A stretch of DNA of 64,000 bases from Lysobacterales bacterium. GTDB taxonomy: Bacteria > Pseudomonadota > Gammaproteobacteria > Xanthomonadales > Xanthomonadaceae. Where the stretch lies: contig JADCRD010000001.1 in assembly GCA_014946745.1 (NCBI GenBank), forward strand, positions 2,912,427-2,976,426, read 5' to 3'. The notes under the pieces are model-generated. The model searched no databases. It worked only from the letters and a program-made list of their open reading frames with translations, and was not told the origin of the DNA. The position numbers were made by a program, and so were the translations under genes. Below are positions 9,985 through 19,313 of this stretch, in pieces; position 1 is the first letter of the stretch; each line of letters opens with the position of its first letter.

Positions 9985-10171
9985 ATCGCGGGCTGATGGC
10001 ATCACAGCGGCTTACGCAGTCGAGCAGCCGGGCGGGCGTGTCGGTGAACAGCGCGGTCGCATCGGCGCCCTGAATCAGCCGCGTCGATCCACTCGAAACG
10101 CGGGTCGCAGCGCATCAGCACACCCTGCGGCGGCCGCGACTACACGATCACGAATCCGCACGCGCATCGCC

Positions 10172-10486
10172 TCAGCGAGGATCGCGGGTATAGACCACCC
10201 CGGCTTCGATCTGCACCGGAAACACAGCGATGGCTTCATAGGCGGGCGCGCACAGCGCCTCTCCGGTACGCAAATCGAAACGCGCGCCGTGCCGCGGGCA
10301 TTCGACCACGCAGCCGTGCACCGGACCACCGGCCAGCTCGGCGCCATCATGCGTGCAGACATCCTCGACCGCGAACCAGCCTTCGGCGGTGCGGTACACG
10401 GCGATCGCCGTATCGCCATCCCACACCACCTGGAATTCGCCCTCGGCCATCTGCGCCTCTCCACAGACTGCGATCCAGCCCTGCAT
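10172..10486 (-). CDS. Rieske-type [2Fe-2S] ferredoxin (NirD/HcaC-like)
   Basis: 104-residue soluble Rieske ferredoxin. The cluster ligands are seen as C44-T-H46 (VCTHDGAEL) and C63-P-R-H66 (ECPRHGARFD), spaced as in non-haem dioxygenase ferredoxins and NirD-like proteins. It would carry electrons to a partner oxygenase or reductase, but no such partner is adjacent. The ATG at 10486 is chosen because GGGAG lies 8 nt upstream; the longer open frame to 10801 runs through the neighbouring terminator and gene and is rejected. It may also be an accessory protein of iron-sulfur metabolism. Confidence 0.88.
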   Translation of the reverse strand: MQGWIAVCGEAQMAEGEFQVVWDGDTAIAVYRTAEGWFAVEDVCTHDGAELAGGPVHGCVVECPRHGARFDLRTGEALCAPAYEAIAVFPVQIEAGVVYTRDPR

Positions 10487-10514
10487 TCGATGTTCTCCCG
10501 TCTCTGATGACGCC

Positions 10515-10550
10515 CCAAAAAAGAACGGCCGGCGCATCGCTGCGCCGGCC
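10515..10550 (-). terminator. Rho-independent terminator of the Oar-like receptor gene
   Basis: A perfect 10-bp stem, GGCCGGCGCA (10527-10536) with TGCGCCGGCC (10541-10550) and a 4-nt loop, is followed on the minus strand by GTTCTTTTTT. It lies about 60 bases past the receptor stop and upstream of the Rieske gene, so the two minus-strand genes are probably separate transcripts. Confidence 0.9.
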
Positions 10551-10608
10551 GGGCAAGTGTCGCATTTCAGGCGCGCTGCCGGGCCCGAAGGCCCGACAGC
10601 TGAGGACA

Positions 10609-13600
10609 TCAGAAGCGATAGCGCAGCGTGACCTGGGCAGCCCACTGCGACTCCCCGCGAGCCTGACGCGTCACGAAGTCTTCGACGGTGTTGTTGAGGC
10701 TGTAGATGTAGCGGCCCTGCGCGTCCATGCCATTGAAGTTCACGAAGCTGCGGGCCTGCGCACCGCCGCCCTGGAACGCGATTTCGTCGACGCGGCCCCA
10801 ATCCTTGTTGATCAGGTTGCCGATGTTGAGAATGTCGAGCGCGATCTCGGCCTTGTGTCCATCCATGAAACCCGGCAGCTGCTGGGTGATGCGAACATCG
10901 AAGCTGTTGGTCCAGGGAGAGAACTCGCTGTTGCGCTCAACCACCTGACCCGCGTAGCGGTCGAGGCCGTTGTCGCGCACGATCTGCCAGAAGGTGGCTT
11001 CTTCCGCCGCACCGCCGCGGAACACGACGTCGCTGCTGCCCGGGCCGCGCGGGATGTACATCAGGTCGTTGCCGCCGACGCCATCGCCGTTCATGTCGTT
11101 GTTGAAGGTCCAGCTGTAGGGCTTGCCCTTGCGGCCTTCGTAGAACAGTGAGAAGTCGGTGGCGTTGTCGTTGAACAGGAAGGCGCGGTAGCCCAGGGTG
11201 GCGACGAAGCGGTCACGCACGACGTAGGGCGAACGGGCCGAGATTTCCTCGTTCGGATTGAACACCGAGCGACCGTTGAAGTTGGAATTGGCCACCGACG
11301 AGGTCAGCGGACTCACTTCGGTGGCATCCGAGTAGTTGTAGGCCACCGACCACGACCACGGATCGTCCTGGCGGGCGCGCGACAGCGACAGCGTGAGGTT
11401 CTGGCCCTCGCCCTTGGTGGTGTTCTCGGCCACCAGAACGTTGTTGAAGCCGGCATTGTTGAGCGCACGGACGCGCACACCGCAGGTGCCGCCGGTGGTG
11501 AAGTTCGCACCGGTCCAGCAGTTGACGTTGTAGCCACCCGGCGTCCAGAACAGGGCGCGGCCGTCCGGACCAAGGCGGGTCGCATCACCCAGGTTCAGGT
11601 GCTTGTAGTAGATGCCGTGCTCGGTCTGCGTCAACAGCAGTTCGGCGCTGAACACCGCACCCCAGAACGGAGTCTCGTGATCGAACGCGAAGTTGGCCTT
11701 CCACACGGCCGGCATGCGCAGCTCAGGCGACAGGAAGTCGACGTTCGCGGCCGGGACCGAGCCGGTGAAGTTGGACACCTGGTTGTTCGGATCGACGCGG
11801 AAGATCGGACTGGTCGTGCACGCGGCGAACGCACCCGTACCGCAACCGACCACCTGGGTGGCGAGACCCGTGTTGGAGTAGGGGTTCGACAGCCAGACAT
11901 TGGCGGCTGAGCCTTCGAAGAGCCCGATGCCCGCGCGGAACTGGGTCGCGCGCTCGGTATCGAAGGTGTAGTTCACGCCAAGGCGCGGCTGGAACAGACG
12001 CTTGCCGTCGAGGGTCACGCTGTTGTTGAGGCCAAAGCCGCCAGTGGCGCGACCGTTGACCAGCGCGCCCGGGACAGCAGCGGCAGCGGCGTTGAACAGC
12101 GGGCTGTCCGGCATCTGGGTCTCATCGACACGGAAACCGAAGACCAGGGTCATGTTGTAGTTGACCGCCCACGTGTCCTGCAGGAAGAAGCCCTGGTTGC
12201 CCAGCTCCCACTGGGCGACGCCGTCGTTAAGGGTCAGACCGGCGCGCGGCACCTGCACCTGGTAGGACAGCGGGACGCCCGCTTCGAGACTCTGGCCGCA
12301 CTCGCTCGCCAGAATGCAGGCGAAGGTGTAGTTGCCGCGGGTGTTCTGCAGGAAAGCGTTGTACACGTCGTTGCGCGTCCAGTCGAAGCCGGCCTTGATC
12401 TCGTGATCGCCGACAAACCAGTTGCCGGCGAAGAACACCTCGTCGGTGTCGGTGCCCAGGACGTTGAAGTGGCGCGACTGCTCGGTACCGAAGTTCAGGA
12501 AGCGGTTGCCTCCCTGCACGCCGGCCGGCGGCGTGCCGCCCGTGAAGCGGACCGCGATCGCCGGCAGGAAGCTGTTGTTGAGCGGTTCGCTGGAGTACTC
12601 ACGGCGGCTCACGCGCAGTTCGGTCGAGAAACTGTCGGTCCAGTCGGCGTACCACTGGCCCACCACGCCCTCGATCGTCTTGTCCTGGGTGTACCAGTGC
12701 GAGCTGTACGACAGCGATGTGGTGCTCGAGCCCGGGAAGATCGGATTGGACTCTTCGGTCTTGGTGTAACGCAGGTTGGCGCGATGGAAGTCGTTGATGT
12801 TCCAGTCGAACTTGACCAGCACGTCCTCAACGGAGAGCTCCGACTGGCTCGGTGCCTCCACCGTGCCGATGTCGACGCCGTAGCGGCTCTGCATGATGCT
12901 GCGGACGCTGTCGATCTGGGCCGGCGTGATGAACACCTGGCTGCCGTTGCCGCCAAGCGGCACGAACTGGGTGCCGACGCGCGTGGACTTGTAGTCTTCG
13001 TAGTTCACGAAGAAGAACAGGCGGTCCTTGAGGATCGGACCACCCAAGGTGAATCCGACGGTTTCGTCCTCAGACTCTGGCGGAGCGAAATAGCTGTCGT
13101 TGGTGCGGTTGTAGCGGTCACCTGCCAGCTGATCGTCGCGCCACACGTAGTAGACGCTGCCGCTGAATTCGTTGGTGCCCGACTTGGTGACGGCGTTGAT
13201 GTTGGCGCCGGTATAGCCCTTCTGAGCGACATCGACATTCGAGATGTTGACCTGCACCGCATCGATCGCGTCGATCGAGATGGGCTGCTTCTGGGTCGGC
13301 AGGTTGTTGGCTTCAAGACCAAAGGTGTCGGAGATGCTGACGCCGTCGATGGTGATGCTGTTGAAGCGGCTGTTCTGACCGGCGACGGAGATTTCGCCGC
13401 GCTCTTTGTCGCTCTGCGACACGCGCGGATCGAGACGGGCGTAATCCTGAAGGTTGCGCTGGATCGACGCGAAGCTCTCCAGCTGCTCGCGATTGATCTG
13501 CGTGCTGGTGCCCATGCGCTCAGGCGAGAACACCGAACCGGCCGAACCCACCACCGTCACGGCCTCCAGCTCGGCGGCCTCGGAGGCCAGATCGACGTTG

Positions 13601-13926
13601 ACAGCCGTGACCTGGTTCAGCTGCAGGAACACGTTCTCGGTGGTCTCGGGCTCAAAGCCGGGGCGCAGCACGGTGACGGTGTACGGGCCGCCGACGCGCA
13701 GACCGCGGGCGGTGTAGCGACCCTCGGCATCGGTGGTCGAACGCACGGTGGTGCCGGAGGGGGTGTGGACAATCACGACCTCGGCGCCGGCCAGGGCCTC
13801 GCCCTGCTCGGAGGTCACGCGTCCGGCCAGCTGGGCCGACGTGGTCTGCGCGAACACCGGGGTGGAAGTCGCAAGCACCAGCGCCAGGGCGCCGGCAAGT
13901 CGGGTGACCCGCAACTGCTTGTTCAT
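10609..13926 (-). CDS. Oar-like TonB-dependent outer-membrane receptor
   Basis: 1105-residue outer-membrane receptor. A Sec signal peptide is clear (cleavage near PVFAQ-T, residue 26). A carboxypeptidase-regulatory-like beta-sandwich follows (about residues 33-110, AGAEVVIVHTPSG..), then a plug domain (about 120-250, with TIDGVSISD) and a large barrel ending in QVTLRYRF with the terminal Phe typical of outer-membrane barrels. Oar-like receptors are common in Xanthomonadales and Myxobacteria, and their ligands are mostly unknown (peptides or large substrates have been suggested). The start at 13926 has AGGA about 10 nt upstream and gives a proper signal peptide; the open frame extends 50 codons further without support. 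Confidence 0.93.
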   Translation of the reverse strand: MNKQLRVTRLAGALALVLATSTPVFAQTTSAQLAGRVTSEQGEALAGAEVVIVHTPSGTTVRSTTDAEGRYTARGLRVGGPYTVTVLRPGFEPETTENVFLQLNQVTAVNVDLASEAAELEAVTVVGSAGSVFSPERMGTSTQINREQLESFASIQRNLQDYARLDPRVSQSDKERGEISVAGQNSRFNSITIDGVSISDTFGLEANNLPTQKQPISIDAIDAVQVNISNVDVAQKGYTGANINAVTKSGTNEFSGSVYYVWRDDQLAGDRYNRTNDSYFAPPESEDETVGFTLGGPILKDRLFFFVNYEDYKSTRVGTQFVPLGGNGSQVFITPAQIDSVRSIMQSRYGVDIGTVEAPSQSELSVEDVLVKFDWNINDFHRANLRYTKTEESNPIFPGSSTTSLSYSSHWYTQDKTIEGVVGQWYADWTDSFSTELRVSRREYSSEPLNNSFLPAIAVRFTGGTPPAGVQGGNRFLNFGTEQSRHFNVLGTDTDEVFFAGNWFVGDHEIKAGFDWTRNDVYNAFLQNTRGNYTFACILASECGQSLEAGVPLSYQVQVPRAGLTLNDGVAQWELGNQGFFLQDTWAVNYNMTLVFGFRVDETQMPDSPLFNAAAAAVPGALVNGRATGGFGLNNSVTLDGKRLFQPRLGVNYTFDTERATQFRAGIGLFEGSAANVWLSNPYSNTGLATQVVGCGTGAFAACTTSPIFRVDPNNQVSNFTGSVPAANVDFLSPELRMPAVWKANFAFDHETPFWGAVFSAELLLTQTEHGIYYKHLNLGDATRLGPDGRALFWTPGGYNVNCWTGANFTTGGTCGVRVRALNNAGFNNVLVAENTTKGEGQNLTLSLSRARQDDPWSWSVAYNYSDATEVSPLTSSVANSNFNGRSVFNPNEEISARSPYVVRDRFVATLGYRAFLFNDNATDFSLFYEGRKGKPYSWTFNNDMNGDGVGGNDLMYIPRGPGSSDVVFRGGAAEEATFWQIVRDNGLDRYAGQVVERNSEFSPWTNSFDVRITQQLPGFMDGHKAEIALDILNIGNLINKDWGRVDEIAFQGGGAQARSFVNFNGMDAQGRYIYSLNNTVEDFVTRQARGESQWAAQVTLRYRF

Positions 13927-14123
13927 CGTGCTGAGTTCCTGCGTTTGGAGGGGGAGCTTGCTGGGCCGGTGTCCGGGGCCCGGGGACGGGCACCGCGCGC
14001 CGGCGGGGTGTCGCCGCGGTGACGGCGACAGGCCGCCCAGGGGCAGCCCGTTGAACCGCGCTTCGAAAGTGTTCACGCGCCCACCGCCTCGGCCACCATA
14101 CGCAGGCGTAGTGGCAAGCGCGC

Positions 14124-14139
14124 ATTAACTCAAGTTTAA
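14124..14139. promoter_or_regulatory. Imperfect palindrome upstream of the Oar-like gene
   Basis: The AT-rich near-palindrome TTAACTCAAGTTTAA lies about 200 bases upstream of the receptor start, in the gap between two minus-strand genes, and is the most AT-rich spot there. It could be an operator or part of the promoter. No regulator is identified. Confidence 0.3.
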
Positions 14140-14233
14140 CCGGACTATATGACAGTTTTGTAGCTTGGACGTCAGACGGTCATGTCGGACGTGCCGCCAT
14201 TTCAAGGCGGCCAGCGCGCCATGCAAGATGCGT

Positions 14234-15955
14234 TCAATGGGCGGCGACGCCGAGGTAGCGCCCGCGTTTTGCCGGTTTCAGGCAGCCCAGGTCGATGCGG
14301 ATCAAGCCGTCGACGCAGTGACCAAAGTCCGGATCCAGCCCGAAGTCGAGAAAGCGCACGCCTTCGGGCTCGCACAGCTCGACGTACTGGCGGTAGAGCA
14401 CGGGCAGGCTGCAGCCCAAGGCGTCCAGCTCGGTGCGCATGCGCGCGAGACCGCCCTTCAGATCCAGACCGTGCAGCGCGGCTTCGATGCGCGCAGCGTG
14501 AGCCGGCTGGGGCCGATAGGGGTTGCGCGCGCAGGCCAGCCCCTCGCGGTCACCCAGAAAGTGCCGGTGGGTCTGGACGATCCAGTCGCGCGCGGGTTCG
14601 GGCAAACGCGCCGACAGGCTGACCGGGCCGATCAGGTAGCGAAGCTGCGGATGCTGCCGCAGGTAGGCGCCGATGCCCTGCCACAGGTAGTCGAGCGAGC
14701 GGCTGCCCCAGTAGCGCGGCTGCACGAAGCTGCGCCCCAGCTCCACCGCATCACGCAGGAAGGTCTCAGCGTGCGGGCGATAGTCGAACAGGCTGGCCGA
14801 GTAGAGTCGCTCGCGCAGCGTGCCGTCGACGAGGCGCCCCACCTCGGCCAAGCGGTAGGCGCCAACGATCTCCAGCTGCTCCTCATCCCATAGGACGATG
14901 TGCCGATAGTGCGCGTCGAAGCGGTCGAGGTCGCGACGCAAGCCCGTGCCCTCGCCGACCTTGCGGAAGGCCAGCTCACGCAGTCGGCCAATCTCTTTCA
15001 GTGCGGGGCTCTCGGGCTGCGCATCCAGCAGCAGGATGCGCCGACCGTCGGTGGTCGTTCCCAAGGGCTCGGCGCAGCGCAGGGCCGCCCGCACTTCGCG
15101 GGCCGGCTGCGGATGGGCGATCGCACTGGAGGTGGCAAACACCGGCGGTTTGCGCAGCCCCACCCGATAAACGTGCATGCGCATGCGCTGGGCGACCTGA
15201 CGCTCGTTCAAGCCGTGGGCGATCAGAGCTTCGCTGGGCACCGGCGCGCCCACCGTCAGCGTGATCCGCTGGCTGCGGGCGAGAAAGATCTCGCGCGGCA
15301 GCATCAGGGTCGCCAGCGGCTTCGAAAGCATCGACACGCCGTAGAAGGCCGGCGAGTTGTGCGCTTCGATGTGCACCGGCACCACCGCCGCGCCCGCTTT
15401 GCGAGCGAAGCGCAGGAAGCCTTCCGACCAGCGTCCATCGCGCACGCCCTGCGGGCGGATGCGGCTGACCTCACCGGCCGGGAACACGATCAGCGCCTGC
15501 TCCGCATCGAGCGCTCGGTAGGCTTCGCGCAGACCCGCTCGCCCCTGCCCGCCGAACACATCCAGCGGCAGCAGCAGTTCGCGCAGCGGCGCCAGCTGGG
15601 TCAGCACCTCGTTGGCGAGGATCCGCACATCGCGACGGACCTGACCCACCAGATGCAGCAGACTCAGGGCGTCGAGGGCACCGAGCGGATGGTTGGCGAC
15701 GATCACCACGGGCCCTTCGCTGGGCAGATTCTCGATGTCGCTCGGCGCCACTCGATAGCTGAACTGCAGGTGCTCAAGCGCCCGCTCGACGAAGTTCAGA
15801 CCACGTAGCCCGCCAAGCGCGCCCAAGGTGTCGTTGACCTGCGCCTCGCAGGTCACCCGGCGCAGCAGTTCGACCACCGGACGACTGAGGCTGCGCCCCG
15901 CGCCCTGCGCGAGGGCCGGAAACGCGCGGTAGAAGCTGTGCTCGACGCTGATCAT
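14234..15955 (-). CDS. Bifunctional acyltransferase: PlsC-like domain plus OlsB/GNAT-like domain (OlsF-like)
   Basis: 573-residue protein joining two acyltransferase folds. The N-terminal part (about residues 60-270) is a lysophospholipid-acyltransferase-like domain with ANHPLGALD (His89, Asp95, the H-x5-D spacing of this subgroup) and VFPAGEVSR. The C-terminal part (about 300-570) matches the OlsB / hemolysin-type GNAT N-acyltransferase pattern (LRELAFRKVGEGTG, YRLAEVGR, YWGSRSLDYLWQGIGAYL). The same two activities occur in OlsF, which makes ornithine lipids in one protein (family knowledge), so an acyl-amino-acid or ornithine lipid synthase role at the inner membrane is plausible but inferred. 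The ATG start at 15955 begins MISVEHSFYR. Confidence 0.82.
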   Translation of the reverse strand: MISVEHSFYRAFPALAQGAGRSLSRPVVELLRRVTCEAQVNDTLGALGGLRGLNFVERALEHLQFSYRVAPSDIENLPSEGPVVIVANHPLGALDALSLLHLVGQVRRDVRILANEVLTQLAPLRELLLPLDVFGGQGRAGLREAYRALDAEQALIVFPAGEVSRIRPQGVRDGRWSEGFLRFARKAGAAVVPVHIEAHNSPAFYGVSMLSKPLATLMLPREIFLARSQRITLTVGAPVPSEALIAHGLNERQVAQRMRMHVYRVGLRKPPVFATSSAIAHPQPAREVRAALRCAEPLGTTTDGRRILLLDAQPESPALKEIGRLRELAFRKVGEGTGLRRDLDRFDAHYRHIVLWDEEQLEIVGAYRLAEVGRLVDGTLRERLYSASLFDYRPHAETFLRDAVELGRSFVQPRYWGSRSLDYLWQGIGAYLRQHPQLRYLIGPVSLSARLPEPARDWIVQTHRHFLGDREGLACARNPYRPQPAHAARIEAALHGLDLKGGLARMRTELDALGCSLPVLYRQYVELCEPEGVRFLDFGLDPDFGHCVDGLIRIDLGCLKPAKRGRYLGVAAH

Positions 15956-16190
15956 GCAGTGACGCCTGAGGCTTGGGTGACCAGCATCCTCACCGCCCCG
16001 CTTTGCGCGCCGATGACAGGCCCGGTGTCGCGTTGCCTACGCAGGCCTAGGCGCCCGCGGAGCTGCCAGCGACAGCCCACTCGGTGCCCGCACTCCCCTG
16101 TTGTGCTTTCTCCAGGCAGAGCAGCGCGGCGCCAGCGACAGCCGCGAACTGCGTGAGCGGAGAGCGTGCGAGCTCCACGCGCGGTGAGAC

Positions 16191-17243
16191 TCAGCGCTCC
16201 AGCATCGCGACCAATGCATCCAACCAGCCTGTCTCAACTCCCAGCCTTGCCCTGGCACCGCGCACGGCGGCGTCGGACAGACTCTGGCGACCGCCCGCGG
16301 CGACCCAAGCGGCGACCGCCCGCAGCAGCGCCACGCATTCCACCACCGGCTCGACCGGCCCGCCACGACGCGGCTCAAGCTGGCGACCGAGGAGGCTGGC
16401 GCATTCGCGCCAGCGCGGACGCGATTCAAGAAACGCCGCAGCGATCGCGGCATGTCCACGCCAGACCGATCCGCGCGCTTCTTCTGCCGGCGCTCGCTCC
16501 AGCAGCCGCAGATCGGCGGGCAGCTGCGCTCGCCCCACGTTCCAGAGCAGCGCTGCGCCCTGCACCTGCATTGGCGCCATGGGAATGCCGCTTGCGGCGT
16601 GCAGGCGCGTGGCGATCTGCTCTCGCCAGAGCGCCGCGTCCGCCTCGCGCTGCAGGCGCACGTCTGCTGCGCCGCCGATGCGGCGGAACATGTCCAGATC
16701 GGCCTGCAGCGAGGTTTCATCGGCGCGACCGACATCGGCGCTCCACGGGTCCAGCAGCATCTGCAGAACGGCGAGCTGCTCCTCACGCTCGCGACCGCCG
16801 GGCGCCAAACGCTGCAGGCCACGCGTGACGGGATCGAGGTCCAAGGTGTAGGCCGACGCTTGCAAGCCGTGGCCGTGCAAGCTCTGATCGAGCAGGCGGC
16901 CGCTGCGCTTCAACAGGCTTTGCAGGGCATCATCCAGCGGCAGGCGACCCTCGCGCACGGGCTGCAGCACGTCTTCAAGGGCATGCACAAGATCCGCTGC
17001 GGCATCCAGCCGCAGCATGCGCAGCCCGCTCTTCTGCGAATGCAGGGCGCGGAACAGCGCGTTCAGCGCAGCCGGCGCGCTCGGGTCATGCTCGCACTCG
17101 GCCAAGGCACGCAGCAGCTGTCCACGCGCCTGCGCCCACTCGATCAGGAACTCGGCGAACAGCCGTTCCTCCGCGGTGGCGCTGTCGATGCGGGCACGCA
17201 AGGGGTCGATCCACATCGAGGCGGCCTGCGGGTCGGCAATCAA
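16191..17243 (-). CDS. Hpt-domain protein with degenerate HD-GYP-like region
   Basis: Up to 350 residues. The N-terminal part resembles a CheA-type histidine phosphotransfer domain: FRALHSQKSG places a candidate phospho-histidine at His68, followed by ADLVHALEDVLQPVREG as in CheA Hpt helices. The C-terminal part follows the HD-GYP outline (WNVGRAQLPADLRLLERAP resembles HDIGKIGIPD.ILLKPG), but HD is replaced by WN and the later HH and GYP residues are absent, so it cannot bind metal in the usual way. It may be a phosphorelay or c-di-GMP scaffold. The far start is a TTG (17243); an ATG at 17216 gives 341 residues and is an equal alternative. No kinase or response regulator gene is adjacent. Confidence 0.7.
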   Translation of the reverse strand: MIADPQAASMWIDPLRARIDSATAEERLFAEFLIEWAQARGQLLRALAECEHDPSAPAALNALFRALHSQKSGLRMLRLDAAADLVHALEDVLQPVREGRLPLDDALQSLLKRSGRLLDQSLHGHGLQASAYTLDLDPVTRGLQRLAPGGREREEQLAVLQMLLDPWSADVGRADETSLQADLDMFRRIGGAADVRLQREADAALWREQIATRLHAASGIPMAPMQVQGAALLWNVGRAQLPADLRLLERAPAEEARGSVWRGHAAIAAAFLESRPRWRECASLLGRQLEPRRGGPVEPVVECVALLRAVAAWVAAGGRQSLSDAAVRGARARLGVETGWLDALVAMLER

Positions 17244-17353
17244 GGAAAGTCATCACCACGGCAACTGCTGTGGCGCACCAGGGGCTGGATGATCGCAGGA
17301 GCGGGCGGGCGCGGTCCATGCCAGGCCGCGACGCGCATCGCGGTGACAGGGGG

Positions 17354-19222
17354 CTATTCCGCTCCGGTCACAATGCGGAGGATGGCCGGCACGTCGCTGT
17401 CCAAGACCCCGCGTCGAGCCCGGGCAAGGTGAAGCTGATCGGCAAAGGCCTGCGCATCGGCCGGCAGCGCCCCGACCAGCTGGCTGTCATCGCCGCGCAG
17501 AAGCAGCGCGCCCTCGCCCACCGAGCTGTAAAGATCGATGCGGCTGCGCTGGTCGCCGCGCACGTGCACCACCAGTGACGGCGGCTGCGGATCAGGGCGC
17601 AGGAAACGCCCCTGGTCGCTGCGGTGACAGGCCTCGGCGGCGACCAGCTGGCGCAGCGAGGGCAGCAGGTCGGTCTGCTGGAAGGGCGCGCTGATCTCGC
17701 CGGGCGGCAAACCGCTGGCACCTGCGACGAGCATTGGCACCCGGGCCAGCGCGCGTTCGCCGAAGCGCTCGCGCTCCTCAGGCCACAGCGGAGTCATGCT
17801 GCGGTGGTCGCCGAGCACGATCAGCACGCCGTCTTCGAAGAATCCGCGGGCTTCAAGGGCGCGGTAGAACTCGCCGAAGGCGCGGTCAGCGCGACGAAAG
17901 GCGGCCTCTTCGCTGAGCGCGCCGGTGTCGCGATCGAGAAAAGGCGGATGCGATTCCACGTTGAGGAGGAAGCTGACCCAGGGCTGGGCGGGGGCATCCC
18001 CCAACCACCGCAGCACCCGGCGGTACAGCGCGGCATCGTCCGCTGCCGCAAACGGCCCGCGCGGCAAGCCCTCGTAGAACGGATGCTCGGCGCCCTCCCA
18101 ATAGTCGAACTCTAGCGACTTGAACCAGCTTGGCTTGTCGAGAAAGCCGAGGTCACCGGTGGTGAAGAAGCCGCTCCAGTAGCCGTGCTCGCGCAGCTGC
18201 CTCGGCAGCGCCGTCGCCGGGTCCTCGAAGCCGGCGAAGGCCTTGAGGCTGGCATAGCGGCCCGGCTGCGGCAGCGGGTAATCGCCAGCAATCAGCGCGA
18301 TCAGGCCGTGATCGGTGGTAAAGCCGTTGGCATGAAAGGCGCTGAACCAGGTGTTGGCGCGCGCTGCGGCGTCGAACTCCGGCACCCAGCTGTCAGTGAG
18401 ATTCCCGGTCTCACGGCCCAGCGCGCTGTGGTAAGTCGACAGCGACTCCCAGATCAGCACGAGCACGTTGGACCGTCGCGATTGCCCAGCCTCGCAGTGC
18501 AGCGTCGGTGCCTGGACGCGCTGTTCGAGCGCCTGCACGAAGGCGGGGCTGTAGGTCTGCGACACGCCCTGTTCGCGATGCAGCTGCCACAGATTCATGA
18601 AGGAATCGCCGTTGACGTGGGCCGGCGCGGTGCCGCCCAGCGCGGCGCCAAGCCCCAACATCAGCGCGCTGCCCACCCCCAGCGTCGCAGCCCTGCGCGG
18701 ATGCCGTGGCTGCGGCCACAGGCTGAGCGCGAGCACGGCGAGACCCAGCGCAGCCAGGCCCGGAAGCAGCACCGGCTGCTGCTGCAGGATGGCGTGAGCG
18801 AAGCGCTCCGTGGCATCCCACTCGGCGCCGAACTTGAACACGTCAAGCAGATACAGACGCGTGTTGAGCACGCTGAGGATCGAGAAGTCGGCCAGCATCA
18901 GCAGCAGCAGACACACGGCCAACAGCATCGCCGCTCCGCGCAGCAGGCCGCGCGGCAGCCACAGGCCGAGCGCCACGCCGCCGAGGCCCAGGGCCAGCAG
19001 CCAGGCGTCTTGACCGAACGCGGCGCGGCCCATGCAGCCGCCGCAGTTGGCGTTGGGCCCGAACACCGCCTCGACCTTCAGCGCCCGCAGCACAGCGACC
19101 AGCACCAGCGCCGTGGCCAGCAGGTAGGGCGCCAGTCGATGCAGGACTTTCAGCAGATGGCTCAGCGACAGGGAGGGCGATGCGAACACGAAGGCGTGGG
19201 CTGGGGGGCGAGGGCGCCACAT
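17354..19222 (-). CDS. LTA-synthase-like membrane sulfatase-family protein
   Basis: 622-residue inner-membrane protein. About five hydrophobic helices lie in residues 28-200, followed by a periplasmic alkaline-phosphatase/sulfatase-fold domain (about 250-600). Metal and catalytic signatures resemble LtaS: IWESL (Glu259), ANGFTTDHG with the candidate nucleophile Thr302 or Thr303, and LGDHRSMTP later. In Gram-negative bacteria such enzymes transfer phosphoglycerol or phosphoethanolamine to periplasmic glucans or lipids (family knowledge); the substrate here is unknown. It is divergent from the DUF4124/M23 gene, leaving a short shared upstream region. The start at 19222 is the first in frame and precedes the first helix by about 20 residues. 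Confidence 0.85.
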   Translation of the reverse strand: MWRPRPPAHAFVFASPSLSLSHLLKVLHRLAPYLLATALVLVAVLRALKVEAVFGPNANCGGCMGRAAFGQDAWLLALGLGGVALGLWLPRGLLRGAAMLLAVCLLLLMLADFSILSVLNTRLYLLDVFKFGAEWDATERFAHAILQQQPVLLPGLAALGLAVLALSLWPQPRHPRRAATLGVGSALMLGLGAALGGTAPAHVNGDSFMNLWQLHREQGVSQTYSPAFVQALEQRVQAPTLHCEAGQSRRSNVLVLIWESLSTYHSALGRETGNLTDSWVPEFDAAARANTWFSAFHANGFTTDHGLIALIAGDYPLPQPGRYASLKAFAGFEDPATALPRQLREHGYWSGFFTTGDLGFLDKPSWFKSLEFDYWEGAEHPFYEGLPRGPFAAADDAALYRRVLRWLGDAPAQPWVSFLLNVESHPPFLDRDTGALSEEAAFRRADRAFGEFYRALEARGFFEDGVLIVLGDHRSMTPLWPEERERFGERALARVPMLVAGASGLPPGEISAPFQQTDLLPSLRQLVAAEACHRSDQGRFLRPDPQPPSLVVHVRGDQRSRIDLYSSVGEGALLLRGDDSQLVGALPADAQAFADQLHLARARRGVLDSDVPAILRIVTGAE

Positions 19223-19313
19223 GATGCGCTTACCCGGCTTCGCCTGCAGAAGCTCCTGCTCGCCCGCTCCGCCTGACCGGGCTCAAGCGCTTGGGGCTGG
19301 CTACACTTTGCGC

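Noticed and set aside
12403-14022. 539-residue plus-strand frame opposite the Oar-like receptor
   Set aside because: Antisense artefact; the minus strand has signal peptide, plug and barrel.
14146-14160. CTGTCATATAG on the minus strand, resembling half of a Pho box
   Set aside because: The second CTGTCA half-site is absent, so it is probably chance.
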